Below are positions 8,844-17,585 of a stretch of 64,000 bases of DNA, piece after piece; position 1 is the stretch's first letter, and each line of letters begins with the position of its first letter. The notes beneath the pieces were generated by a model, which made no database searches, had not been told where the DNA came from, and worked only from the letters and a program-made list of their open reading frames with translations. The position numbers and the translations under genes are program-made. Source of the stretch: Microbacterium sp. JZ31 (GTDB lineage: Bacteria > Actinomycetota > Actinomycetes > Actinomycetales > Microbacteriaceae); contig NZ_CP017661.1 in NCBI RefSeq assembly GCF_016805985.1, positions 992,001 through 1,056,000 of the forward strand. Direction: 5' to 3'.

Positions 8844-9158
8844 ATGCGCGCACTCTGGCGGGACCACGTGGTGGCCGAATCCCCGGACGACCGGATCGTC
8901 ATGATCGAGGGCAACCGGTACTTCCCGCCGGACACGCTCGATCGCTCGCTGTTCCACGCCAGTCCGACCCCGTACACGTGCCACTGGAAGGGCGAGGCCC
9001 AGTACTGGACCCTGCGCCACAGCCAGGGCGACGTGCACGACGAGGCGGTCGACGCGGCCTGGAGCTACCCGACCCCGCCTCACAGCGCGATCGACCGCGT
9101 CGGGGCCGACTTCTCGGGCTACGTGGCGTTCGGCGAAGACGTCCGCGTCGTCGCCTGA
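8844..9158 (+). CDS. DUF427 domain protein
   Basis: Small protein of 104 residues filled by one DUF427 domain; its biochemical role is unknown. Recognisable features are the central GNRYFPPDTLDRSLFH, the PYTCHWKGEAQYW strand and the closing pair of strands around FSGYVAFGEDVRV. ATG 8844 is chosen because it is 6 nt from a -10 hexamer and gives the usual length; longer versions would overlap ispE. The osmoprotectant transporter ATPase begins 4 bp after its stop, so it probably heads that operon, though no functional link is known. Confidence 0.82.
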   Translation: MRALWRDHVVAESPDDRIVMIEGNRYFPPDTLDRSLFHASPTPYTCHWKGEAQYWTLRHSQGDVHDEAVDAAWSYPTPPHSAIDRVGADFSGYVAFGEDVRVVA

Positions 9159-9162
9159 CCGC

Positions 9163-9999
9163 GTGGGCATCGAGTTCCGCTCCGTCCGCAAGACCTACGC
9201 GGACGGACGCGGTGAGACCGTCGCGGTCGACGACGTCAGCCTGACCGTCCCGTCGCACCGGTCGGTCGTGCTGCTCGGGTCCTCCGGATCGGGCAAGACG
9301 ACGCTGCTGCGCATGGTGAACCGCATGGTGGATCCCACCTCGGGCGTCGTCCTGATCGACGACGAGGACGTGCGGGACAAGGATCCCGTCGCCCTCCGTC
9401 GCGGACTCGGCTACGTGATGCAGCAGGCCGGGCTGCTGCCGCACGTGCGCGTGATCGACAACATCGCCACGGTGCCCGTGCTGAACGGCGTGGCGCGGTC
9501 GAAGGCGCGCGAGCGCGCGGCAGAGCTCATGCAGACGGTCGGCCTCGACGCGCGTTTGGCGAACCGGTACCCGTCGCAGCTGTCGGGCGGCCAGCAGCAG
9601 CGGGTCGGCGTGGCGAGGGCGCTCGCGGCGGATCCGAACATCCTGCTGATGGACGAGCCGTTCGGCGCCGTCGACCCGATCGTGCGTCGCGAGCTGCAGC
9701 ACGAGCTGCTGCGCCTGCAGCAGGAGCTCGGCAAGACGATCCTGTTCGTCACGCACGACGTCGACGAGGCGTTCCTGCTGGGCGACGAGGTGGTGATCCT
9801 GGCGACGGGAGGGCGGATCGTGCAGCGCGGCACGCCGGCCGAGATCCTCGCGTCGCCCGCCGACGACTTCGTGGCCGACTTCGTCGGGGTCGCGGGCGGC
9901 AAGCGCGAGCTGACGCTGCGCACCTCCGGCGACAGCACGGTCGTGGTCGACGGATCCGGACGCGTGCAGGGGGTGCTGCGCACCGGGGACAGCGGATGA
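9163..9999 (+). CDS. Osmoprotectant ABC transporter ATP-binding protein (OpuCA/ProV type)
   Basis: Cytoplasmic ATPase of 278 residues energising uptake of glycine betaine, carnitine, choline or a similar solute. Walker A GSSGSGKTTLL is near residue 40, the signature LSGGQQQRVGVA near 139, Walker B LLMDEPFGAVD follows, then the switch THDVDEAF. The usual C-terminal CBS domains of longer ProV/OpuCA proteins are absent, so ionic-strength sensing by CBS is not expected. GTG 9163 is 4 bp after the preceding stop. It overlaps the first permease by 4 bp. Confidence 0.92.
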   Translation: MGIEFRSVRKTYADGRGETVAVDDVSLTVPSHRSVVLLGSSGSGKTTLLRMVNRMVDPTSGVVLIDDEDVRDKDPVALRRGLGYVMQQAGLLPHVRVIDNIATVPVLNGVARSKARERAAELMQTVGLDARLANRYPSQLSGGQQQRVGVARALAADPNILLMDEPFGAVDPIVRRELQHELLRLQQELGKTILFVTHDVDEAFLLGDEVVILATGGRIVQRGTPAEILASPADDFVADFVGVAGGKRELTLRTSGDSTVVVDGSGRVQGVLRTGDSG

Positions 10000-10652
10000 G
10001 CTGGGTCGCCGACAACGTCGGCCTCATCCTGTCGCTGACGGTCGAGCACCTCCAGCAGAGCCTGCTGCCCATCCTCTGGGGCCTGCTGCTGTCGCTGCCG
10101 CTCGGGTGGGTCGCGCACCGCTGGCGCGCCGTGCGGGGGCCGGTGATCGTCATCACGGGGCTGCTGTACACGCTGCCGTCGCTCGCGCTGCTGCCGCTGC
10201 TGCCGCTCATCTTCGGCATCAGCGCGCTCAGCGAGCTGAACCTCATGCTGGCGCTGACGATCTACGCCGTGGCCATCCTCGTGCGCTCGGTCGCCGACGG
10301 CTTCGACTCGGTCGACGACGACGTGCGCCGCGCCGCGGTCGCGATGGGCTACGGAGCCGGGCGGCGATTCTGGGGCGTCGAGTTGCCGCTCGCGGGCCCG
10401 GTCATCCTCGCCGGCCTGCGCGTCGCCGCCGTGAGCACGGTCGCGCTCGCGACGGTCGGCATCCTGATCGGCGTCACGAACCTCGGATACCTGTTCACCA
10501 ACGGCTTCCAGCGGCGCATCGTCGAGGAGATCTTCGCCGGCGTGGTGGCCGTCGCGATCGTCGCGCTCGTCGTGGATCTGCTGCTGGTGCTGGCGGGGCG
10601 CCTGCTGCTGCCGTGGGCGCGCTTCTCGGGGGCGAAGGCGGACCGCGCATGA
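9996..10652 (+). CDS. Osmoprotectant ABC transporter permease (OpuCB type)
   Basis: Integral membrane subunit of 218 residues with about five to six helices. The transporter coupling region contains AAVAMGYGAGRRFWGVELPLAGP, an EAA-loop variant, followed by LATVGILIGVTNLGYLF typical of OpuC/ProW permeases. ATGA overlaps join it to the ATPase upstream and to the second permease downstream. Two separate permeases in the operon imply a heterodimeric channel, as in OpuCB/OpuCD. Confidence 0.92.
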   Translation: MSWVADNVGLILSLTVEHLQQSLLPILWGLLLSLPLGWVAHRWRAVRGPVIVITGLLYTLPSLALLPLLPLIFGISALSELNLMLALTIYAVAILVRSVADGFDSVDDDVRRAAVAMGYGAGRRFWGVELPLAGPVILAGLRVAAVSTVALATVGILIGVTNLGYLFTNGFQRRIVEEIFAGVVAVAIVALVVDLLLVLAGRLLLPWARFSGAKADRA

Positions 10653-11365
10653 ACCTGCTGCTCGAGGCCTTCGCGTGGCTGTTCTCGCCCGAGCGGCTGG
10701 AGGGCTCCAATCCGCTGCCCGAGGCCGTGCTCGTCCACCTCTGGTACACGTTCGCGGCCGTCGCGATCGCGGCCGTGATCGCGATCCCGGCCGGCTGGGC
10801 GATCGGCCACACCGGCCGTGGTCGCGAAGTCGCCGTGGCGATCTCGGGTGCCGCGCGGGCGATCCCGTCGTTCGGTCTGATCCTGCTGCTCGTGCTGCTG
10901 ATGGGCGTGACACGCAAGCCGGAGGCGGCCATGATCGCGTTCGTCCTGCTCGCGATCCCGCCGATCCTGGCGGGCGCGTACGCGGGGCTGGAGGCGATCG
11001 ACCGGCGCACGATCGACGCGGGGCGCGCGCAGGGGATGACGGAGTGGCAGATCCTGTGGCGCATCGAGGCGCCGCTCGGGCTGCCGCTGCTCGTCGCGGG
11101 ACTGCGCTCGGGGGTGCTGCAGGTGGTCGCGACCGTGACGCTCGCCGCCTACGTGAACCTCGGCGGGCTGGGATACGACATCATCCAGGGGATCGCGCTG
11201 CGCCGGTTCGATCAGGTGCTGGGCGGCGCGCTCGTCGTCGCCGCGCTGGCGCTCGTGCTCGACGGCGTGTTCGCGCTGCTGCAGCGGGCATCGCTGCCGC
11301 CGTATCTGCGGGAAGGTCCGCGGCTTCAGGAGCGGACGCGTCCCGATGTCCCCGCCACCGCGTAG
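10649..11365 (+). CDS. Osmoprotectant ABC transporter permease (OpuCD type)
   Basis: Second membrane subunit, 238 residues. It resembles the first permease in the C-terminal half: RAQGMTEWQILWRIEAPLG is the EAA-type coupling loop and AAYVNLGGLGYDIIQGIA follows. A longer N-terminal segment precedes the first helix. ATG 10649 overlaps the previous stop by 4 bp. The substrate-binding lipoprotein begins 30 bp later with its own Shine-Dalgarno sequence. Confidence 0.92.
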   Translation: MNLLLEAFAWLFSPERLEGSNPLPEAVLVHLWYTFAAVAIAAVIAIPAGWAIGHTGRGREVAVAISGAARAIPSFGLILLLVLLMGVTRKPEAAMIAFVLLAIPPILAGAYAGLEAIDRRTIDAGRAQGMTEWQILWRIEAPLGLPLLVAGLRSGVLQVVATVTLAAYVNLGGLGYDIIQGIALRRFDQVLGGALVVAALALVLDGVFALLQRASLPPYLREGPRLQERTRPDVPATA

Positions 11366-11395
11366 GCTCTCGCCAGGACGACGGAAGGCGCAGTG

Positions 11396-12331
11396 ATGAG
11401 CACCACGACGGGTTGGACCAAGATGATGCGCGGCGCGACCCTGGCGGGTGCGGCGGGGCTGGCGCTCGTGCTGGCGGGATGCGGGTCGAGCGACCCGCTC
11501 GCCGAGCCGAGCGAGCCGGCGGGCGAGGAGACGACAGGCGGCTCCGAGACGATCGTCGTCGGATCGCAGGCGTACGCCTCCAACGAGATCATCGCCGAGA
11601 TCTATGCGCAGGCTCTCGAGGGGGCGGGTTTCGAGGTCGAGCGGCAGTTCTCGATCGGCCAGCGCGACGCGTACCTGCCGTCGCTCGAGAGCGGCGAGGT
11701 CGACCTGTTCCCCGAGTACACGGGCAACCTGCTGCAGTTCTACGACGCCGAGACCGAGGCGCGCACGGCCGATGACGTCTACGCGGCGCTCACCGAGGTG
11801 CTGCCCGACGGTCTCACGGCGCTCGACCAGTCGACCGCGACCGACCAGGACTCCTACACGGTCACGGCGGAGTTCGCCGAGCAGAACGGGCTCACCACCA
11901 TCGGCGACCTCGCGGACGTCGAGGGCCCGCTCACGCTCGGCGGCCCGCCCGAGCTCGAAGAGCGCCCTTACGGCCCGACCGGGGCGCAGGAGCTCTACGG
12001 CGTCGACCTCGAGTTCTCGGCCACGGGCGACACCACGGTCGAGGAGCTGCTGGCCGGCACGATCGACGTGGCGAACGTGTTCACGGCCGACCCGCGCATC
12101 GAGACCGAGAACCTCGTGCCGCTGGAGGACCCGGAGGGCCTGATCCTCGCGTCGAACGTCGTCCCGATCGCATCGAGCGACATCGCCGAGGAGATCGCCG
12201 ACGTGATCAACCCGGTCAGCGCGGCGCTCACGCCCGAGGGGCTGGTGGGGCTCAACGTGCAGAACACGGTCGAGCAGCGCTCGCCCGAGGACGTCGCGAC
12301 CGAGTGGCTCGAGGCCAACGGCCTCAGCTGA
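11396..12331 (+). CDS. Osmoprotectant-binding lipoprotein (OpuCC/ProX type)
   Basis: Extracytoplasmic solute-binding lipoprotein of 311 residues with OpuAC/ProX-like fold signatures. The signal peptide ends at the lipobox LAGC with lipidated Cys29, followed by an acidic, Gly/Ser/Thr-rich linker. The mature domain opens with VGSQAYASNEIIAEIYAQAL and contains EYTGNLLQFYD, a region that forms part of the binding site in this family. ATG 11396 is preferred over the adjacent GTG 11393 because GGAAGG lies 7 nt upstream of it. Choline, betaine or another quaternary amine is the likely ligand. The DUF2332 gene overlaps the stop. Confidence 0.92.
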   Translation: MSTTTGWTKMMRGATLAGAAGLALVLAGCGSSDPLAEPSEPAGEETTGGSETIVVGSQAYASNEIIAEIYAQALEGAGFEVERQFSIGQRDAYLPSLESGEVDLFPEYTGNLLQFYDAETEARTADDVYAALTEVLPDGLTALDQSTATDQDSYTVTAEFAEQNGLTTIGDLADVEGPLTLGGPPELEERPYGPTGAQELYGVDLEFSATGDTTVEELLAGTIDVANVFTADPRIETENLVPLEDPEGLILASNVVPIASSDIAEEIADVINPVSAALTPEGLVGLNVQNTVEQRSPEDVATEWLEANGLS

Positions 12332-13320
12332 TGCTCGAGCTGTACGGCGAGGTGCGCGCGGGATACCTCGAGTTCGCGCGCTTCGCCGACGGCGCCTCCG
12401 ACACGTTCGCCCAGTGGGCGCGCGCGGTCGCGGAGGACGATGAGGTGGTCGCCTGGCTGGGGCAGCTGCCCCCGGTCAAGCGGCAGCCGAACCTCGTGTT
12501 CGCGGCCGCCCGGGCGCACGGCGTGCCCGCTCCCGGCCCCTACGAGGGCTTCCGCGCCGCCGTCCTCGGCGACGAGGGTGCGGCCATCCGCGACACGATC
12601 CTGACCCACGCCACGCAGACCAACGAGGCCCGGCGACTCGCCACCCTGCTGCCGGCGCTCGCGCTCGCCGCCGAGGGGCGCCCGCTCGCGCTCATCGAGA
12701 TCGGTGCGTCCGCGGGCCTGTGCCTGCTGCCGGACCTCTGGGCGTACCGCTGGCGCACGCCCAGCGGGGAGCACGCGATCGGAGGGCCGGATGAGCCCGA
12801 GCTCGAGTGCGACGTGACGGGTTCCGCGCCGCTGCCCACCGAGCGACCCGCGGTCGCATGGCGCACAGGTCTCGACATCGCGCCGATCGACGTGCGCGAC
12901 GACGAGCGGGTGCGCTGGCTGGAGACCCTCGTGTGGCCAGAGCAGCACGAGCGCCTGGCGCGCCTGCGCGCGGGCGTCGCGCTCGCCCGTCGCGAGCCGC
13001 CTCCGATCGTGACCGGTGACCTGCGACGCGATCTGGATGCGCTGATCGACCGGGCCCACGGCGAGGCCGACGGCGCCGCCGTCGTCGTCTACCACAGCGC
13101 CGTGATCATGTACCTCGACACCGAGGATCGCCGGGCCTTCGAGGCCGCCATGCGCGAGCGCGTCGCGGCGGGCCGCTGTCACTGGGTCAGCATGGAGGCC
13201 TCGGGCGTCGTGCCCGGCCTGGTCGCCGACGCGCCCGCCGGTCACCTCGTGCTGGGCATCGACGGCGACGCCGTGGCGTCAGCGGATCAGCACGGCGCCG
13301 CCCTCCGCTGGCTGCGCTGA
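12331..13320 (+). CDS. DUF2332 family protein
   Basis: Protein of 329 residues with DUF2332 features and no known activity. N-terminal segments include AGYLEFARFADGASDTFAQWARAV; the central ALIEIGASAGLCLLPDLWAY resembles a SAM-type glycine loop, so a methyltransferase-like fold is possible but unproven. The C-terminal part contains VVVYHSAVIMYL. ATG 12331 shares its A with the stop of the binding lipoprotein, so it is probably translated with the transporter operon, although this protein is also found elsewhere without it. No signal peptide or membrane segment is visible. Confidence 0.82.
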   Translation: MLELYGEVRAGYLEFARFADGASDTFAQWARAVAEDDEVVAWLGQLPPVKRQPNLVFAAARAHGVPAPGPYEGFRAAVLGDEGAAIRDTILTHATQTNEARRLATLLPALALAAEGRPLALIEIGASAGLCLLPDLWAYRWRTPSGEHAIGGPDEPELECDVTGSAPLPTERPAVAWRTGLDIAPIDVRDDERVRWLETLVWPEQHERLARLRAGVALARREPPPIVTGDLRRDLDALIDRAHGEADGAAVVVYHSAVIMYLDTEDRRAFEAAMRERVAAGRCHWVSMEASGVVPGLVADAPAGHLVLGIDGDAVASADQHGAALRWLR

Positions 13321-13379
13321 CCCGATCCCGCGATCGCCGCTGCGCGGGTCACCCGTGTGCGCGGGCGAGGCGATCCCTG

Positions 13380-13385
13380 CATAAT
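13380..13385 (+). promoter_or_regulatory. Extended -10 element upstream of the LacI-family gene
   Basis: TGC-ATAAT reads as an extended -10 (CATAAT at this position). It lies 13 bp upstream of a LacI-type operator; no convincing -35 is visible. Confidence 0.4.
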
Positions 13386-13397
13386 GAAGCCACCGGG

Positions 13398-13411
13398 TGT
13401 GAACGTGCACA
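13398..13411 (+). promoter_or_regulatory. LacI-type operator in the regulator's own promoter
   Basis: TGTGAACGTGCACA is a 14-bp near-palindrome (6 of 7 pairs) with the central CG-containing core typical of LacI-family operators. It sits just downstream of a -10 element and matches the operator at 14569-14582 in 12 of 14 positions, suggesting autorepression. Confidence 0.6.
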
Positions 13412-13493
13412 TCCCGGTGCCGCGTGGAGGTGCGCGGCGGTTCGGGGGACAGCGCCGACGCTGGAGCGGGACCGGAGAAGAGCGGGGGCATTC

Positions 13494-14513
13494 GTGGACC
13501 AGACGGAGCGCACGCGGATGCCGAGCATCCGCGACGTCGCGCGCCTGGCGGGCGTCTCGCACCAGACCGTGTCGCGCGTCCTGAACGATCACCCGAGCAT
13601 CCGGCCCGAGACGAAGCAGCGCGTGCTCGACGCGATCTCCGTGCTCGATTATCGGCCCAACCTCGCGGCGCGAGCGCTCGTCACGAGCCGATCGAACGTG
13701 ATCGGCGTCATGTCGGCGACGATCGGCGAGTTCGGTCCCGCGTCGTCCATCGCGACGATCGAGGAGGCCGCCCGCGGCGAGGGCTACGCCGTCACGACCG
13801 TTAACCTCCCCGCCACGACGCCCGAGGCGATCGGCGCCGCCGTGCGCCAGCTCGTGCGCGAGCAGATCGCCGGCATCGTGGTGCTCGCGCCGCAGGTCCG
13901 GGTGTTCCATGTGCTGCGGGGCATGGCGATCGACGTGCCGTTCGTCAGTCTGCAGACGGCGTCCGGCGCGACGGGGGAGACCCTCGCGGCCGATCAGGTC
14001 GAGGGCGCGCGCCTCGCCACTGCGCACCTGATCGAGCTCGGCCATCGCGACATCATCCATCTCGCGGGCCCGCAGGACTGGATCGAGGCCGAGTCGCGCA
14101 TGCGCGGCTACCTCGATGCGCTGCGGGAGGCGGATCTGCCGACGATCGCTCCGATCCGCGGTGACTGGACGGCGGACTTCGGGCACTTCGCGGGGCAGGA
14201 GCTCGCGCGTCGCGGGGACTTCACGGCCGTGTTCGCGGCGAACGACCTGATGGCGATCGGCCTCATGCACGGCTTCCGCGACGCGGGGCTCGAGGTGCCG
14301 CGCGACGTCAGCGTCGTCGGCTTCGACGACATCCCCGTCGCGCCGCACGTGTGGCCGCCGCTGACCACGGTCCACCAGGACTTCCCCGAGCTCGGCCGTC
14401 GCGCGGTCGAGCTGCTGCTCGCCGAGATCCGCGGCGAGGACACCCCCGCCTTCGGCCTCCTCGAACCGGTCATGCTCAAGCGCGAATCGAGCGCGGCGCC
14501 CTGGCGCCGCTGA
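13494..14513 (+). CDS. LacI-family transcriptional regulator of sugar uptake
   Basis: DNA-binding repressor of 339 residues. The helix-turn-helix is at about residues 10-30 (IRDVARLAGVSHQTVSRVLN) with the hinge-type YRPNLAARAL after it, followed by a periplasmic-binding-protein-like sensor domain containing TAHLIELGHRDIIHLAG and VVGFDDIPVAPHVWPPLTTV. GTG 13494 follows a GC-rich purine run; ATG 13518 is an alternative start. It is placed directly upstream of the ChvE/GguAB-type transporter and both promoters carry similar operators, so it most likely represses the transporter until a monosaccharide binds. Confidence 0.93.
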   Translation: MDQTERTRMPSIRDVARLAGVSHQTVSRVLNDHPSIRPETKQRVLDAISVLDYRPNLAARALVTSRSNVIGVMSATIGEFGPASSIATIEEAARGEGYAVTTVNLPATTPEAIGAAVRQLVREQIAGIVVLAPQVRVFHVLRGMAIDVPFVSLQTASGATGETLAADQVEGARLATAHLIELGHRDIIHLAGPQDWIEAESRMRGYLDALREADLPTIAPIRGDWTADFGHFAGQELARRGDFTAVFAANDLMAIGLMHGFRDAGLEVPRDVSVVGFDDIPVAPHVWPPLTTVHQDFPELGRRAVELLLAEIRGEDTPAFGLLEPVMLKRESSAAPWRR

Positions 14514-14530
14514 CCTCCGCCCGCCCCCGC

Positions 14531-14559
14531 TTGACATGTCGCCGGGAGAGATGCACGAT
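14531..14559 (+). promoter_or_regulatory. Promoter of the sugar ABC transporter operon
   Basis: A consensus -35 TTGACA (14531-14536) is followed 17 bp later by a weak -10, CACGAT (14554-14559). The LacI-type operator begins 10 bp downstream, a position fitting repression. Confidence 0.5.
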
Positions 14560-14568
14560 GTACTCCGA

Positions 14569-14582
14569 TGTGAACGGTCACA
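14569..14582 (+). promoter_or_regulatory. LacI-type operator of the sugar ABC transporter operon
   Basis: TGTGAACGGTCACA, a near-palindrome with 6 of 7 pairs, lies about 48 bp upstream of the transporter start and resembles the site at 13398-13411. Confidence 0.65.
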
Positions 14583-14629
14583 AACCTCACGGATGAGGTA
14601 ACCCGAGTGATCCAGACAGCGAGGTCGAA

Positions 14630-16198
14630 GTGAGCAACACGGCAGCCATGCCGGCGGTGTCCGCCCCCATCCTGGAGATGCGCGACATCTCGAAGGAGTT
14701 CCCGGGCGTCAAGGCGCTCTCGCACGTGAGCCTCACGGTGCAGGCGGGCGAGATCCACGCGATCTGCGGCGAGAACGGCGCCGGCAAGTCGACGCTCATG
14801 AAGGTGCTCTCGGGCGTGTACCCCTACGGGTCGTACACGGGCGACATCCTGCTGCGCGGCGAGGAGATGCGCTTCCGCGACATCCGCGCGAGCGAGTCGG
14901 CGGGCATCGTGATCATCCACCAGGAGCTGGCGCTCATCCCCGAGCTGTCCATCACCGAGAACATCTTCCTCGGCAACGAGGTGCGCGCGGGGCTCGCGAT
15001 CGACTGGCGCGAGGCGCGCATGCGGGCCGTCGAGCTGCTCGCGCGCGTGGGCCTCGAGGAGGACCCCGACACGCAGATCAAGGCGCTCGGCGTCGGCAAG
15101 CAGCAGCTGGTCGAGATCGCCAAGGCGCTCAACAAGGACGTCAAGCTGCTGATCCTCGACGAGCCCACCGCGGCCCTCAACGAGGACGACTCCCAGCACC
15201 TGCTCGACCTGATCCTGGGCCTCAAGGGCCGCGGCATCGCGTCGATCATCATCAGCCACAAGCTCAACGAGATCGAGCAGATCGCGGACGAGATCACGAT
15301 CATCCGCGACGGCCGCAAGGTCGAGACGCTCGACATCACGAAGGGCGAGATCAACGAGGACCGCATCATCCGCGGCATGGTCGGCCGCTCGCTCGAGAGC
15401 CGCTACCCCGACCGCGAGTCGCACCCCGGCGAGGTGTTCTTCGAAGTCCGCGACTGGGTCGTGCGTCACCCCACCGTCTCGGAGCGCTTCGTCGTGAAGG
15501 GCTCCAGCCTGCACGTCCGCCGCGGCGAGGTCGTCGGCATCGCCGGCCTGATGGGCGCGGGCCGCACCGAGCTCGCGATGAGCATCTTCGGCCGCTCGTA
15601 CGGCGAGTACGTGTCGGGCACGATCGTCAAGGACGGCCAGGAGATCGAGCTGACCGACGTCTCCAGCGCGATCCGCCACGGGCTCGCCTACGTGAGCGAG
15701 GACCGCAAGGTGCTGGGCCTCAACCTGCTCGACACGATCAAGCGCTCGACGGTGTCGGCGAAGCTGTCGAAGATCGCCCAGCGCGGCGTGGTCGACGAGC
15801 GCCTCGAGCACCGCATCGCCGAGGAGTACCGCCAGGCCCTGCGGATCAAGACGCCGAGCGTCGACGTCGGCGTCTCCACCCTGTCGGGCGGAAACCAGCA
15901 GAAGGTCGTCCTCGCCAAGTGGATGTTCACGGACCCGGATCTGCTGATCCTCGACGAGCCCACGCGCGGCATCGACGTGGGCGCGAAGTACGAGATCTAC
16001 CAGATCATCAACGACCTCGCGGCGGCGGGGAAGGGCGTGATCGTGATCTCGAGCGAGCTGCCCGAGCTGCTCGGCATCAGCGACCGGATCTACACCGTGT
16101 TCGAGGGGCGGATCACCGACTGCCTCGACGCGGCAGACGCGACCCCCGAGGCGCTGATGCGCAGCATGACCTCCCTGAGCCAGAAAGCGATCGCATGA
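14630..16198 (+). CDS. Multiple-monosaccharide ABC transporter ATP-binding protein (GguA/MglA type)
   Basis: ATPase of 522 residues with two fused ABC domains, the organisation of MglA, XylG and GguA. The N-terminal domain has intact Walker [17 protein letters not shown], a Q-loop, and Walker [16 protein letters not shown]. The C-terminal domain has a degenerate Walker A ([12 protein letters not shown]) but a canonical signature [14 protein letters not shown] and Walker [14 protein letters not shown], as usual for this family. GTG 14630 follows GAGG. The stop overlaps the permease ATG. Neighbouring ChvE-like binding protein points to glucose, galactose, xylose or arabinose. Confidence 0.94.
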   Translation: MSNTAAMPAVSAPILEMRDISKEFPGVKALSHVSLTVQAGEIHAICGENGAGKSTLMKVLSGVYPYGSYTGDILLRGEEMRFRDIRASESAGIVIIHQELALIPELSITENIFLGNEVRAGLAIDWREARMRAVELLARVGLEEDPDTQIKALGVGKQQLVEIAKALNKDVKLLILDEPTAALNEDDSQHLLDLILGLKGRGIASIIISHKLNEIEQIADEITIIRDGRKVETLDITKGEINEDRIIRGMVGRSLESRYPDRESHPGEVFFEVRDWVVRHPTVSERFVVKGSSLHVRRGEVVGIAGLMGAGRTELAMSIFGRSYGEYVSGTIVKDGQEIELTDVSSAIRHGLAYVSEDRKVLGLNLLDTIKRSTVSAKLSKIAQRGVVDERLEHRIAEEYRQALRIKTPSVDVGVSTLSGGNQQKVVLAKWMFTDPDLLILDEPTRGIDVGAKYEIYQIINDLAAAGKGVIVISSELPELLGISDRIYTVFEGRITDCLDAADATPEALMRSMTSLSQKAIA

Positions 16199-17544
16199 GT
16201 AGCACCACCGAGACCGAGAACCGGGGCTTCCGGTTCAGCGACATCCGCACGATGTTCGGCGGCGGACAGTCCGTCACGCGCCAGTTCGGCATCCTCGGCG
16301 CGCTGATCGTCATCATCCTGCTGTTCCAGGTGCTCACGCTGATCTTCCGCGGCACCGGGCTCACGCTCTCGAGCGGCAACCTGATCAACGTCGTCAACCA
16401 GTACTCGTACATCCTGATCCTGGCGATCGGCATGGTGATGGTCATCATCATGGGCCACATCGACCTGTCGGTCGGATCCGTCGCGGCCTTCACGGGCATC
16501 ATCGTCGCCAAGTCGATGGCCGACTGGAACCTGCCCTGGCCGCTCGCGATCCTGCTGGGCCTCGGCGTCGGCGTGCTCGTGGGAGCGTGGCAGGGCTTCT
16601 GGGTGGCGTATGTCGGGGTACCCGCGTTCATCGTGACGCTGGCGGGCATGCTGTTCTTCCGCGGCGCGAACCAGTGGATCGGCGACTCCCAGACCGTCGC
16701 GGTCCCGCGCGAGTTCGTCTACATCGGCGCCGGCTACCTGCCCGAGATCGCCGTGCCGCTGCCGTTCAACGTGCCGACCATGCTGCTGGCCCTGGCCGGC
16801 GTCGCCTGGATCGTCTTCAACGAGCTGCGTCTGCGCCGCATCCAGAACAAGATGGGCGCCGCCAAGGCGCCGCTGTGGGTCAGCATCCTGAAGATGCTGC
16901 TGCTGTCCGCCGTCATCCTGTGGGCCGGATGGATGTTCGCGACCGGTCGCGAGGGCACCAGCTTCCCCGTGTCGGGCATCATCCTGCTCGTCCTGGTGAT
17001 CATGTACTCGTTCCTCACGAACAGCACGGTGTTCGGTCGCCACATCTACGCGGTCGGCGGCAACCGCCAGGCGGCGCGCCTGTCGGGCGTGAAGGACCGC
17101 TGGGTCGACTTCTTCGTGATGCTGAACATGTCGGTGCTGGCCTCGATCGCGGGCATGATCTACGTCGCCCGCGCCACGGCCTCGGGCCCGCAGGACGGCA
17201 ACGGCTGGGAGCTCGACGCGATCGCCTCGGTGTTCATCGGCGGTGCGGCGGTCTCGGGCGGCATCGGCACCGTGATCGGCTCGATCATCGGTGGCCTCGT
17301 GATGGCGTTCCTCAACAACGGCCTGTCGCTGCTCGGCGTCGACGCCTCGCAGGTGTCGATGATCAAGGGCCTCGTGCTGCTGATCGCCGTCGGCATCGAC
17401 GTGTGGAACAAGCAGCAGGGCCGCCCCTCGGTCATCGGGTTCCTGATGAACCGGCGCAAGGCCATCGCCGACTTCTCCGGCGACATCCCGACTCCCGCCG
17501 CAGCGGACGCGGCCGGAAAGAAAGAGACCGCGGCTCGCAGGTGA
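16195..17544 (+). CDS. Multiple-monosaccharide ABC transporter permease (GguB type)
   Basis: Membrane subunit of 449 residues, longer than RbsC/XylH (about 330-390) and in the range of GguB-type permeases. It contains about ten helices, with [18 protein letters not shown] as the BPD_transp_2 signature, and an extra hydrophilic stretch around residues 200-230 ([20 protein letters not shown]). ATG 16195 overlaps the ATPase stop by 4 bp; alternatives upstream would lie inside the ATPase. The binding-protein gene starts 41 bp after the stop. Confidence 0.94.
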   Translation: MSSTTETENRGFRFSDIRTMFGGGQSVTRQFGILGALIVIILLFQVLTLIFRGTGLTLSSGNLINVVNQYSYILILAIGMVMVIIMGHIDLSVGSVAAFTGIIVAKSMADWNLPWPLAILLGLGVGVLVGAWQGFWVAYVGVPAFIVTLAGMLFFRGANQWIGDSQTVAVPREFVYIGAGYLPEIAVPLPFNVPTMLLALAGVAWIVFNELRLRRIQNKMGAAKAPLWVSILKMLLLSAVILWAGWMFATGREGTSFPVSGIILLVLVIMYSFLTNSTVFGRHIYAVGGNRQAARLSGVKDRWVDFFVMLNMSVLASIAGMIYVARATASGPQDGNGWELDAIASVFIGGAAVSGGIGTVIGSIIGGLVMAFLNNGLSLLGVDASQVSMIKGLVLLIAVGIDVWNKQQGRPSVIGFLMNRRKAIADFSGDIPTPAAADAAGKKETAARR

Positions 17545-17585
17545 GTCGTGCTCTCGTCCCGATCACAGAAAGTGACACCAACCAC

